Positions 53,451 through 62,091 are shown, numbered from the stretch's first letter. The stretch: DNA of 64,000 nt from Streptomyces griseoruber (GCF_001514205.1 NZ_KQ948763.1:124001-188000); one strand, 5' to 3'. The notes: generated by a model not told the origin, from the letters alone. Translations and numbers: made by a program.

Positions 53451-54474
53451 GGCTCCCGTCCGCGCCGGGCGGGTTGCCGACGGTGCCTACGAGGAGCTTC
53501 GCGGACGCCTCCGGTGCCTGCACCACCTCGACGTCGGTCAGCCCGGCCCGCCGCATCAGCTCCGCCATCTCGGTCACCGTGTAGCTGCGCCCTCCGTCCC
53601 ACAGAGCCAGAGCGGAGAGATTGTGCAGCGTGGTGAAGAGGGGAGCGGTGCGCGTCTCGTCGAGGAAGTGACCGTGCACCAGGACCCGCCCGGCCTCCGA
53701 CAGCGCCTCGCGGGCCCTGCACAGGATGTCGAGAGCCGCCTCAGGGCTCTCCTGGTGCAGGACGTTGGAGAGCAGGACGACGTCGACGGCGGAGCCAAAG
53801 CGATCGGTGTAGTAGTCACCCGCCCGGACCCGGATCCGGTCGTCGAGGCCGGCCCGTGCGACCGTGCGTTCCGTCAGCGGGAGCACGGCCGGCAGGTCGA
53901 GAACCTCGCCGGTGAGGCCCGGCCACTGCCTGCAGAAGGCGATGCTGTACGTCCCCGCGCCACCGCCGACGTCGACCAACGTGCCGGCCCCCTGCTGGGG
54001 GACCAGCTGCGCCAGCGCCTCGGCGGTACGGGAGTTGTACTCGTGCATGCCGAGGATGAAGTCCGCGGCGTACTCCTCGTCGTCACCGAGCCGCAGTCGC
54101 CGTTCCTCCACCGGCTGCCCGTCCTGAAGGGCCTGCGTGATGCCGCCCCACGGTTCGTACCAGCGGGCCATCACCTTCACCCAACGCGTGACGGATTCCG
54201 CCGACTCCTCGACGAGGAGCCGCTGGGCATGAGGTGTGTTGGCGTACTCACCGTCACCGGAACGCGTGAGCAGACGAAGCGCCACGCAGGCGTCGAGCAG
54301 TCGCAGTGCCGAATCCTCGGGCAGGGCGCAGGCAGCGGCGGCCTTCTCCACGGTGAGGGAACCTTCGGCGAGCGCGTCGAACACTCCGGTGCGCACCGCT
54401 GCGAAGAGTGCCTGAGCCTGCCAGTATCCGAACGCCATCTGGCTGATCTGGGCCATTCCCAGGTCAAGTGCCAT
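53437..54474 (-). CDS. SAM-dependent O-methyltransferase
   Basis: 345 residues, the plant-like/actinomycete secondary-metabolite O-methyltransferase type. Residues about 20-110 are the winged-helix dimerisation part (AALFAAVRTGVFDALAEGSL). The catalytic domain has the SAM motif LVDVGGGAGTYSIAFCRQWP, DLPAVLPLTERTV, VLLSNVLHQESPEAALDI and the general-base region. It would methylate a hydroxyl, oxime or nitronate oxygen of the pathway intermediate. It overlaps its neighbours by 11 and 14 bp. Confidence 0.9.
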   Translation of the reverse strand: MALDLGMAQISQMAFGYWQAQALFAAVRTGVFDALAEGSLTVEKAAAACALPEDSALRLLDACVALRLLTRSGDGEYANTPHAQRLLVEESAESVTRWVKVMARWYEPWGGITQALQDGQPVEERRLRLGDDEEYAADFILGMHEYNSRTAEALAQLVPQQGAGTLVDVGGGAGTYSIAFCRQWPGLTGEVLDLPAVLPLTERTVARAGLDDRIRVRAGDYYTDRFGSAVDVVLLSNVLHQESPEAALDILCRAREALSEAGRVLVHGHFLDETRTAPLFTTLHNLSALALWDGGRSYTVTEMAELMRRAGLTDVEVVQAPEASAKLLVGTVGNPPGADGSHERA

Positions 54475-55501
54475 GAATTACCGACTCCTTCGGGGGGAGA
54501 CTCGCCGCGAGGGCGTGGTCGTGGCTTTCACGGAGCGCAGCAACGATGTCGGCCGCGGGGAGCACCGCCCGCACAGCGCCGCAGCCATGCCCCGCGTACC
54601 TGGCCATCTCGTCGATCTGGCCGGTCGTCTCTGTCGTCGGTGCTGCTGCCGAGCCGCGCGGAACGGGGTAACGGCCGCCTGACACCGAGGTCCAGGCGAT
54701 GAACTGCGAGGGAAGGGCGGAGGGGCTGTCGGTCACCGCGCTGCGCAGGACACGGTGCGGGCGGTGCGGCCAGCCGATCTCGAAGCGGTCGGTGACCACG
54801 GTGTCTCCTTCTCCCTGGGCATCGATCAGTGCGCTCTTGTACAGCTCGTGCGCACCGGATTCGCGGGCGGCGACGAAGGCGGTGCCCAACAGCCAGCCCT
54901 CGGCACCGAGTTCGCACAGCTCACGCATGCGCCTCCCATCCGCGATGCCGCCTGCCGCCAGCAGGTGCACCGGCGCGTTGAAGGCCACGGTGCGGGTGAT
55001 CAACTGGTCGAGGGGCAGCTGACCCAGGAGATGCCCACCCGCCTCCGTCCCTTGGAGAACGACGGTTCGGGCGCCCAGGTCGGCGGCCCGGGCCGCGTCG
55101 TCCGGGGTGCCCACCTGCACCATCAGGGTGAAGCGGGAACCCTCCAGTTCGGACGAGAGCCACGCGGGCGGCAGACCGTAGCTGTTGAGCACCATCGGCC
55201 GGTCGTCGGTCATCGCCGACACCGCCGCGGTGACCTGCGCTCGGAGCAGTGTCTCGCCTGCGACCTCCGGGATCACGTTGACCCCGAAGGACCGTGCCGT
55301 GAGACCCGCCGTGTCCTCTACGGTCGCCCGGCAGCCGTCCGCCGCCAGCTTGTACAGAGCGATGGTGCCCAGGGCGCCGGCTTCGCTCACCGCGGCGGCC
55401 AGCCGCGGAGTCGCGATGCCACCCATACCGGCCTGGACGAGAGGGAAGGAGACCGGCAGCCCGGCGGGCAGAAGCCTGTCGGCCGGGTCAGAGCCGGTCA
55501 T
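54464..55501 (-). CDS. Nitronate monooxygenase/FabK-like flavoprotein
   Basis: 345 residues, FMN TIM barrel. It opens with FPLVQAGMGGIATPRLAAAV, has the FMN and catalytic His segment VVLQGTEAGGHLLGQLPLD, and the phosphate site LLAAGGIADGRRMRELC with LGTAFVAARES. Nitronate monooxygenases oxidise alkyl nitronates; FabK reduces enoyl-ACP. Next to a diiron N-oxygenase, action on a nitro or nitronate intermediate is attractive, but C=C reduction or formation on the carrier protein is also possible. Confidence 0.85.
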   Translation of the reverse strand: MTGSDPADRLLPAGLPVSFPLVQAGMGGIATPRLAAAVSEAGALGTIALYKLAADGCRATVEDTAGLTARSFGVNVIPEVAGETLLRAQVTAAVSAMTDDRPMVLNSYGLPPAWLSSELEGSRFTLMVQVGTPDDAARAADLGARTVVLQGTEAGGHLLGQLPLDQLITRTVAFNAPVHLLAAGGIADGRRMRELCELGAEGWLLGTAFVAARESGAHELYKSALIDAQGEGDTVVTDRFEIGWPHRPHRVLRSAVTDSPSALPSQFIAWTSVSGGRYPVPRGSAAAPTTETTGQIDEMARYAGHGCGAVRAVLPAADIVAALRESHDHALAASLPPKESVIHGT

Positions 55502-56336
55502 CGCCCAGCCTCTCCAGGGCCTTCTCCGCGGAGCCGTACTGAAGCTCCATTGCGTGGATCCACCGTTCCACCCCGAAGGCGGTGCAACTGGTGTAGGCCG
55601 ATGTGTTGTTTAAGGTGATGTCGAGCCGGTCCCCGAAGAAGTTCCGGTGGCGGTTGATCGAGGCGATGGCCGTACCGTCAGGTATGACGAACTCGTGCTT
55701 GACCGGATCCAGGGCGGTGAGCTTCGCTCGGGAGCCGTCACGGTCGTAGAACGGGTCGTTGGCCGTGACGACCTTCAGCTCCAGGCCGAGTCCCTCAGCG
55801 AGCCGCTCGACGAACTCCCGGGAGAGCGCGAGGTGTTGCTCGGCACCGTCTCGGTGGCCGAGGTAGATCACTTCGCGCATGTGGAAGCCTCGGAGCCGAC
55901 GCAGCCCGTCGAAGTAGTCCTCGTTCCGGAAGCAGCGGCCGACGGCTGTCAGTCGTACCTCGTCCGAGAGTTGCTGGCCGCGCAGCGACAGCAGCATTCC
56001 GTAGCAGGTGGCGGAGGGCAGGACGTACCCGGTGGGCTCGTGCGACTCGGAGGAGAGCGTGGTGACCGGTGTTCCCGCCGCCAGCAGTTCGGCGCCCTGA
56101 TCGGAGAAGCGTCCTGTGGTGAGGCACAGGTGCGGGAAGTTCTTGAAGTAGTCCAGGTCGGCCAGCCACTCGGCGGGCAGGAGGGCCGGAGGGACGAGGG
56201 GTTGCGCGCCGACCTCGTCCGCGAGCTGCCGGAACCTCTCGTCGAGCTTGTCCAGCAGGAGCGCGCGAGGCGGGTCCAGCGTGACCACACCTGCGCCTGG
56301 ATCGATCGTGGTCAGGGCGGGAGGGTTCGCACTCAT
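55488..56336 (-). CDS. Class II aaRS-like amino acid:carrier-protein ligase
   Basis: 282 residues homologous to the catalytic core of atypical seryl-tRNA synthetase, without a tRNA-binding domain. Motif 2 is VGRCFRNEDYFDGLRRLRGF; motif 3 is FGVERWIHAMEL. The zinc ligands of the carrier-protein ligase family fit Cys in SATCYGML, Glu in FHMREVIYLG and Cys in TSCTAFGVERW. Known family members load Gly or Ala on the phosphopantetheine of small carrier proteins. A carrier protein and AcpS are in the same operon, so this enzyme probably replaces an adenylation domain. Which amino acid it uses cannot be read here. Confidence 0.85.
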   Translation of the reverse strand: MSANPPALTTIDPGAGVVTLDPPRALLLDKLDERFRQLADEVGAQPLVPPALLPAEWLADLDYFKNFPHLCLTTGRFSDQGAELLAAGTPVTTLSSESHEPTGYVLPSATCYGMLLSLRGQQLSDEVRLTAVGRCFRNEDYFDGLRRLRGFHMREVIYLGHRDGAEQHLALSREFVERLAEGLGLELKVVTANDPFYDRDGSRAKLTALDPVKHEFVIPDGTAIASINRHRNFFGDRLDITLNNTSAYTSCTAFGVERWIHAMELQYGSAEKALERLGDDRL

Positions 56337-57217
56337 GACGCCACCTCCGTGTCCAGGACGCCGATACGGCGGTAGAAGCTGCGTGTGCGCGCCGTGATGC
56401 GGTCGTGGGCCGGCTGCCGTGCGGGGTCGGCGAGGAGCCGGCGGCGCAGCCCGTAGGGGTCAGGCAGGCCCGCGTCCTTGTAGACGTCCACGCTGTAGAG
56501 CTGGGCCACCGACGCGTCGATGTACCGGCTGACGTATTCCCGGGCAGAAGCGATTTCCTCGGCTGTAGATTTCTCCAGTACGGCCTGATACAAGGTGCGC
56601 ACCAACTGGCCACCGAATGCAATGTGACGGGATTCGTCCTGGTGGTGGATACGGTTGATTGCGCGGATGGTTTCCGGCAGGGACTCATCTGCGGCCATCG
56701 TGCTGTTGAAATAGTCAACAATCTGCTCGAAGATGAGGATCCTGCTGAAAACCAAGAAGTTGGCGACGAGCGGAGACGTGTCTTCCTGAGGGAACTGGAG
56801 CGAGCGGTCTTCATACAGCTTTTTGCCGTACCTCAGGCAGAATTCGGCGAAGAACCACATGTGCTCGTTCTCCTCGCCCAGGAAGTGATGGAAGAACGGC
56901 GTCGGTACCTCGAAGCCCGGCGTGTGGATGCGTTGCACCACTTCGAGAAGAAGTTCCCTGATGCCATGCACGTTCAGGCTGTAGAAGTGGATGCTCTCCC
57001 AACGGGACAACTCCCTGAGCTGCTCAGATGTCAGACCGTCGGCCTCGGTGGTCCCATGGACGGTGAGCAGGTGGGGGCTCATCCACATGGCGTCCTGTGG
57101 AATGGCATCAGGCCATTCGAATTTCTGGTACGGGTTGTAGTAGTCGTCGACCGAGGCGCGGGCGAGACGCTCGACCGCTGACGTCATTTCACTGTCCCAG
57201 ATGGTGCTTACGGACAT
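56333..57217 (-). CDS. AurF-like diiron N-oxygenase
   Basis: 294 residues, AurF/CmlI-type ferritin-like oxygenase, converting amines to hydroxylamine, nitroso or nitro groups. The iron ligands can be placed in WESIHFYSLNVHGIRELLLE, HHFLGEENEHMWFFAEFCLR (ExxH), IFEQIVDYFN and HQDESRHIAFGGQ (ExxRH). CmlI works on a carrier-bound substrate, which fits the carrier protein here. AAGGA lies 9 nt before ATG 57217. It is the first gene of the operon, with a slightly lower GC 5' part. Other AurF relatives do not N-oxygenate, so the reaction is an inference. Confidence 0.87.
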   Translation of the reverse strand: MSVSTIWDSEMTSAVERLARASVDDYYNPYQKFEWPDAIPQDAMWMSPHLLTVHGTTEADGLTSEQLRELSRWESIHFYSLNVHGIRELLLEVVQRIHTPGFEVPTPFFHHFLGEENEHMWFFAEFCLRYGKKLYEDRSLQFPQEDTSPLVANFLVFSRILIFEQIVDYFNSTMAADESLPETIRAINRIHHQDESRHIAFGGQLVRTLYQAVLEKSTAEEIASAREYVSRYIDASVAQLYSVDVYKDAGLPDPYGLRRRLLADPARQPAHDRITARTRSFYRRIGVLDTEVAS

Positions 57218-57258
57218 GACTGAAGTCCTTCGCGCTATAGGGCGGGGTGAACGGGTTA

Positions 57259-57328
57259 GAAAGCGCTCTCATGGTTAAGCGATGTGAGCACCCGGGGAAG
57301 CGTAAGGATCATTACTTGCTTCGTACAA
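57259..57328 (-). promoter_or_regulatory. Probable promoter and operator of the nine-gene operon
   Basis: On the minus strand, TTGTAC (57328-57323) and TACGCT (57304-57299) are separated by 18 nt. Between the -10 and the gene lies GAGAGCGCTTTC (57270-57259), a dyad with central GCGC like LacI-family sites. ATGTGAGCACCC (57282-57293) recurs at 57448-57459. No LacI gene is in this part of the window. Confidence 0.45.
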
Positions 57329-58195
57329 GGGTTGTCTGAAGCATTGGCTGAAGTGGGTCGAGTATCCGGAAAATTTCTTAAAGATCTTCCGACGTTGGTT
57401 TTGGTGGAAGCGTGAAATTCCGGATAAAAGGGGTGGATCGTTTCAGTATGTGAGCACCCTGTGGCTGATTTTGCGCCAGCGGGGGCGTCTTTACTGGGTT
57501 GATCTCGGATGCCGAGACGTCGCGGCGGATTTCGTGCCTGGATCCGCCTGAGCGGATGGTCGCAGGAGCTTCCGGCCGTGATGTAGGGCCGTCGGAGGGG
57601 TCGCTCGGGGTGGTGCCGGCGGCGAGCGACGCCGTCCTGAGGTGTGGACGGCGGCTGTACTTGTCTGACGGGCGTCCGACTTTGGTGGCCCTCTTGTGTG
57701 GTCTCCCGGGAGTCGACCTTGCGTGCGCCTCGGCCGGAACGGGCCGGCTAGGCAAAGAAGAACTTATTACCTGCTATTGCGTGGCAGATACTGGATGGAA
57801 AGCTCGATGTATATGGTATCTGCGCACGTTGCTTCCGGTGAGGGGGAGGTGTCTTGCGGTGCCAGAAATGCGTATTGGGGCGAGTTGACTTTTCGTGCTT
57901 TCCTTGTGGCGTCGGCCCGCAGGGCGGCAAGGGTGGACTTCCGTTGCCTTGGCCGGGGTGGTGAGGGAGGAGCCCGCTGGCAGGTCACGTCGGTGGCCGT
58001 GCCTTTGGCGATCGCGGCCGTCAGTTCGCCTCTCGCGATCGAACCTTGACTGACGCCAGCGCGCCGCCTGTCGTGACCTCGCGCACTGTGGCGGACAGTT
58101 GACTGTGGGCTGACAAGTCCTCTGTGGATGGAGTGGCCAGCGCGACTTCTGCGGACTTCACCAGAGGGAGTAGGGCCGAGCCCGCAGTTAGGCCG
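57329..58195. other. Long intergenic region without supported gene
   Basis: About 870 bp of lower GC than its surroundings. Open frames on both strands lack family motifs, binding sites or codon bias typical of real Streptomyces genes. It may be degraded coding DNA or hold the regulatory region of the operon. No tRNA or insertion sequence was seen. Confidence 0.5.
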
Positions 58196-58752
58196 TCACC
58201 CTTGGCTGCGTCGAGGGTGACGGCAATTGTGATGTCCCGGCCGACGTTGAGGCAGGTCCTTCCAGTGGAAGGGTGCGAAGCAGTCGCCCGGACGCACCCA
58301 GTTGGTGACCACGACCGGGAGTACGGGACGCCCGCGGCGGGAGGCGACCTCCAGGCGGTCCCCCTCGGCGACGCCCAGAGCCGCGGCGTCCGCGGGGTGA
58401 ACCTCCATGAACGGGCCGGGGTTGAGCTTGGCGACCTTGCCGGTCTCGGTCAGTGTGCGCCACTGGTGCTGCAGGCGGCCCGTGTTGAGGGCGAACGGGT
58501 AGTCGTCGTCGGGGAGTTCGGCTGCGGGCAGCTGCGGGCGGCCGAAGAACGGCGCGCGCCCGCTCGCGGTGGGGAAAGCCAGTCGGAGGCGGGTGCCGTC
58601 CTTGCGTTCCAGGAGGGTCTGGCTGACGCCGTCGTTGAGGTAGCGGATCGGGTTGCGGTCCGAGCCGTCGGCGGCCGGTAGCGGCCACTGGGCGGGCGTG
58701 GTGCGCAGCCGCTCGTAGGTCCCGCCGCGCAGGTCCCAGCCGGTCTTCGACT
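58196..58752 (-). pseudogene. C-terminal fragment of assimilatory nitrate reductase-like molybdoenzyme
   Basis: The minus strand encodes GWDLRGGTYERLRTTPAQWP, then PFALNTGRLQHQWRTLTETG, VAKLNPGPFMEVHPADAAAL and VVTNWVRPGDCFAPFHWKDL: the tail of a molybdopterin oxidoreductase with the Mo-bisMGD-binding C-terminal barrel, as in NasA/NarB. About 180 of some 700 residues remain. The 5' part is replaced at 58752 by a modA-like sequence on the other strand, and the end runs into foreign sequence. Confidence 0.8.
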
Positions 58753-58759
58753 ACATCGG

Positions 58760-59428
58760 ACTCCTCCGCCTCCTCCGCCTCGGCGGCCAAGCTGTCCGGG
58801 ACGGTGACGGTCTTCGCCGCGGCCTTCCTCAAGGAGAGCTTCACGGCGCTGGGCGAGGAGTTCGAGCAGGCCCGCCCGAGGACGAAGGTGACCTTCAGCT
58901 TCGCCGGCCGATGTGTTCGCCTCGGCCAGCCCCAAGACGATGAGTTCGTCACCGACGCGGGGGACGCCACCGGCACGCCCGCGACCTTCGTCCGCAAATC
59001 AGCTGGAGATCGCCACGCTGCCCGGCAACCCGGACAAGATCGCCTCGCTCAAGGACCTCACCGACTCGGACCTGAAGGTCGTGCTGTGCGACCAGACGGT
59101 GCCGTGCGGCGCCGCCGCCCAGAAGGCCCTGGACGCCAGCAAGCTGAAGCTCACTCCCGTCTCCTATGAGGAGGACGTCAAGTCCGCCCTCAACAAGGTG
59201 GTGCTGAAGGAGGCCGACGCTGCCCTCGTCTACAAGACCGATGTGAAGGCCGCCGGTGACAAGGTCGAGGGCGTCGAGTTCCCCGAGTCCGCCGACGCCA
59301 TCAACGGCTACCCGATCACCCTGCTCAAGGAGTCGAAGAACACCGAGGCCGCCAAGGCGTTCATCGCGCTCGTGCAGTCCGCCGAGGGATAGAAGGTCCT
59401 GACCGAGGCCGGATTCCTGAAGCCCTGA
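58760..59428 (+). pseudogene. Degraded modA-like molybdate-binding protein gene
   Basis: Parts of a ModA protein lie in different frames: LSGTVTVFAAAFLKESFTAL, then ADVFASASPKTM, DEFVTDAGDATGTPATFV, and a long piece from LEIATLPGNPDKIASLKDL to AKAFIALVQSAEG. A TAG then interrupts before KVLTEAGFLKP and the true stop. At least two frameshifts, one deletion near 58908 and one nonsense codon make it non-functional. The signal peptide is lost. Confidence 0.82.
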
Positions 59429-59458
59429 CGGCCGGCCCGGCGCACGAAAGCGCCGGTG

Positions 59459-60085
59459 TCAGCGGCGCAGCCCCAGTGCTTCCCGGCCCGCGTAGCGGGC
59501 CGCAGTTCCCAGTTCCTCCTCGATGCGCAAGAGCTGGTTGTACTTGGCGGTGCGGTCGGCGCGGGAGAGGGAGCCGGTCTTGATCTGGCCGCAGCCGGTG
59601 GCGACGGCGAGGTCGGCGATGGTGGTGTCCTCGGTCTCGCCGGAGCGGTGGGACATGACGACGGTGTAGCCGGCGCGGTGGGCGGTGGCGACGGTGGCCA
59701 GGGTCTCGGTGAGGGTGCCGATCTGGTTGACCTTCACCAGGATCGAGTTGGCGATGCCGTCGCGGATGCCGGCGCTCAGCAGGGTCTCGTTCGTGCAGAA
59801 GACGTCGTCGCCGGTGAGCTGGCAGCGCTCGCCGAGCCGGGCGGTCAGGTCCCGCCAGCCGTCGTGGTCGTCCTCGGCCATCGGGTCCTCGATGGACGCG
59901 ACGGGATAGCGGTCGACGAGCGTGGAGAGGTAGTCGGCGTGTTCGGCGGGGGTACGGCGGATGCCCTCGCCGGTGTAGTCGTAGACGCCGTCGCGGAAGA
60001 ACTCCGAGGTGGCCGGGTCCATGACGAGGGTGATGTCGGTGCCGAGCTTGTAGAGACCGAGGGCCTGTTCGGCGACGAGCTGATC
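59459..60085 (-). pseudogene. Truncated enolase (C-terminal half)
   Basis: About 206 residues of enolase: [56 protein letters not shown], the catalytic-loop block [16 protein letters not shown] and [20 protein letters not shown] with [20 protein letters not shown]. The catalytic Lys, Glu/Asp metal ligands and SHRSGE are present, but the N-terminal domain is gone, so it cannot be active. At its broken end it meets a formate dehydrogenase fragment on the opposite strand. Confidence 0.88.
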
Positions 60086-60433
60086 GCGAAGATGAAGCGC
60101 GGCGCTTATCTCATCAACACGGCCCGCGCGAAGATCGCCGACCGGGACGCCGTCGACCGGGCCCTGCGCAGCGGCCAGTTGGCCGGCTACGCCGGCGACG
60201 TCTGGTACCCGCAGCCGGCCCCCGCCGACCACCCCTGGCGCACCATGCCCCACCATGGCATGACCCCGCACATCTCCGGCTCCTCCCTCTCCGCCCAGGC
60301 CCGCTACGCGGCCGGCACCCGCGAGATCCTGGAATCCTGGCTCGCGGGACGCCCGATCCGCGACGAGTACCTGATCGTTGACGGCGGCGCCTTGGCGGGA
60401 ACGGGCGCGCATTCGTACTCGGTCAACAAGTGA
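60062..60433 (+). pseudogene. C-terminal fragment of NAD-dependent formate dehydrogenase
   Basis: About 123 residues: [60 protein letters not shown] and [19 protein letters not shown]. This is the D-2-hydroxyacid-dehydrogenase-fold formate dehydrogenase with its catalytic His. The first two thirds are missing; the break lies within the enolase remnant's end (about 60062-60085), where the two overlap. Confidence 0.87.
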
Positions 60434-60491
60434 TCCTGGGAGACCACCCTTTGTGAAGTGATGGCCTCACGCCATGTGTGACGGACAGTCT

Positions 60492-60511
60492 CTGGGATCT
60501 GCCGATCCCAG
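60492..60511. terminator. Hairpin between formate dehydrogenase fragment and MOSC gene
   Basis: CTGGGATC (60492-60499) pairs exactly with GATCCCAG (60504-60511), 4-nt loop. It could be the original terminator of the formate dehydrogenase gene. Confidence 0.5.
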
Positions 60512-60608
60512 GGACCATGCCGCAGCCCACAGCAGAGGGAGCGGCGGCACCCGTCTCCCGGCTCTGAAATCCAGGGAAGCACGGGGCGGCGAGCACCATA
60601 ATTGATCT

Positions 60609-61454
60609 ATGGGGACTGTGACAGCGCTATACCGGTATCCGGTGAAGTCGATGCTGGGTGAGGCCGTGCTCGCCGTGGCGGTCACGGAGCGCGGGCTTTT
60701 CGGGGACCGCGTGTACGCCGTGCTCGATGAGACAGGCGCGGTGGGCAGCGCCAAGCACCCGCGGAAGTGGGGCGCGTTGCTGCGCTGCCGAAGTCGGCTG
60801 GACGACTCCGGCGTGGTGCGGGTGGTGCTGCCGGACGGGACCGCCCTGGCGGTTGAAAACTCCGATCTGGACGTGAAGTTGGCGAAGCTGCTGGGCCGTC
60901 AGGTGTTCGTCTCGGCCATCGTGCCGGAGCGCAGCAGGCTGGAGCGCGCCGTACCGGAGTACGAGGGCGGTGTTCCGGACGCTGTGCGGGAGTCGGCATC
61001 CGTCGATGCCACTGGGGAGAACATCACGTCGGGCAGCGTCGCTGCGGGGACGTTCTTCGACTTCGGGCAGGTCCATCTCATCACCACGGCGTCCCTGGCC
61101 CGAATGCGGACCGTTTATCCCGCCGGGGACTTCGACGCGCGCCGCTTCCGGCCGAACATGGTCGTGGACACTGACGGAGGGCCGGGGTTCCCGGAAGACG
61201 CCTGGCTGGGGTCACTCCTGCGGGTGGGGGAGGCCCTGTTCCGCGTTGTGGTGCCCACACCTCGCTGCGTGATACCCACCCTCGGCCATGACGAGCTGCC
61301 ACCAGATCCCGGCATCATGCGTGCCGTTGCCCGGGAACACCGCATCCCGGTGTTCGACCTGGGCCGGCTTTCCTGCCTCGGCGTATACCTGGACGTTCTC
61401 GAAGCGGGGATGGTCCGAGTGGGCGACTTGATCACGTTGCAGGAGGCTGCGTGA
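60609..61454 (+). CDS. MOSC-domain protein
   Basis: 281 residues. An N-terminal MOSC beta-barrel (VTALYRYPVKSMLGEAVLAV, GLFGDRVYAVLDETG) is followed by the MOSC domain (RRFRPNMVVDTDGG, VGEALFRVVVPTPRCVIPT). The Cys in PTPRCVIPT is the usual molybdenum-cofactor ligand. Relatives include YiiM and mARC, which reduce N-hydroxylated compounds. The gene looks intact beside decayed molybdenum-related genes (nitrate reductase, modA). It could detoxify N-oxygenated metabolites, but this is speculation. Confidence 0.9.
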   Translation: MGTVTALYRYPVKSMLGEAVLAVAVTERGLFGDRVYAVLDETGAVGSAKHPRKWGALLRCRSRLDDSGVVRVVLPDGTALAVENSDLDVKLAKLLGRQVFVSAIVPERSRLERAVPEYEGGVPDAVRESASVDATGENITSGSVAAGTFFDFGQVHLITTASLARMRTVYPAGDFDARRFRPNMVVDTDGGPGFPEDAWLGSLLRVGEALFRVVVPTPRCVIPTLGHDELPPDPGIMRAVAREHRIPVFDLGRLSCLGVYLDVLEAGMVRVGDLITLQEAA

Positions 61455-62091
61455 CCATACGAAGGAGCGGGCCCGTCAGCTCGCGATGAGGGGGCAAGGT
61501 GTCTGGTGTGCGATGGCCAGCCCTTACTCAGTTCGGGTTTCCTCGCCACCCCAGAAGGGATCTTCGTCTTCGACGGAGAGGGCGTTTGTGGCGCAGTCCT
61601 AGGATGTGGGCAGTGCGCGAATTCCACCGCATCGATGATTTGGCGAATTAGCCCTATAAAACCTCGAGATACTGACGAGCCCAGTGATTTGCTTCTTCCA
61701 TCGCCCAGGATCAGCAACGCTTTGGTCGTCGCGACCTTGAACTGTCGTGATTTTTCCTGGGTAATGGATTCACTGACCGAGTCGAATATGAGATCTCATG
61801 GGTGTCGACGTGTTGTCGGGGAGCCATTGAGAGGTCACGGCGATCGTGACCAGAGGCCCCGACTGCGGGGATGTGAATCCTTCGATGAACTGGCTCGATG
61901 GACGCACAATAGAGCGGGTGCTTAGAAGACACCTGCTCTGGTCCTCGATCACGGAACCCAAATAGGCGCGCTTGCAGCGGTGCTCCTACCTGTTGCTGCG
62001 CTCGGGCTGATTCGCCGACAGCAGACACATTGGGTGCGCAACGGACTGGAACAATGCGGCGAAGCAAGCAAACCTAGAGCGGTCCGGAGAA
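61455..62091. other. Low-GC intergenic region with one hairpin
   Basis: No gene can be supported. GC content is clearly lower than elsewhere. A hairpin is formed by AGAGCGGGTG (61911-61920) and CACCTGCTCT (61930-61939), 9 nt loop, with one G-T pair. It may be foreign DNA of the integrated element. Confidence 0.5.

Noticed and set aside
57499..57888. A 129-codon plus-strand ORF in the gap left of the nitrate reductase fragment
   Set aside because: No family motif, no ribosome binding site, cysteine- and arginine-rich composition without codon bias; overlapping frames on the other strand are equally long.
58804..59169. Separate 121-codon protein in the modA region
   Set aside because: Its parts align with ModA only when combined with the neighbouring frame, so it is one piece of a frameshifted gene.
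59459..60412. Full 317-codon minus-strand protein as a functional enolase
   Set aside because: The first about 110 codons are antisense of the formate dehydrogenase fragment, not the enolase N-terminal domain.
60481..60608. A molybdenum cofactor riboswitch before the MOSC gene
   Set aside because: The region has one simple 8-bp hairpin and lacks the multi-stem arrangement; it fits a terminator better.
61455..62091. A tRNA or attachment site in the low-GC region before the recombinase-like gene
   Set aside because: No acceptor stem or T-loop consensus (GGTTCRA) was found on either strand; the only structure is a simple hairpin.
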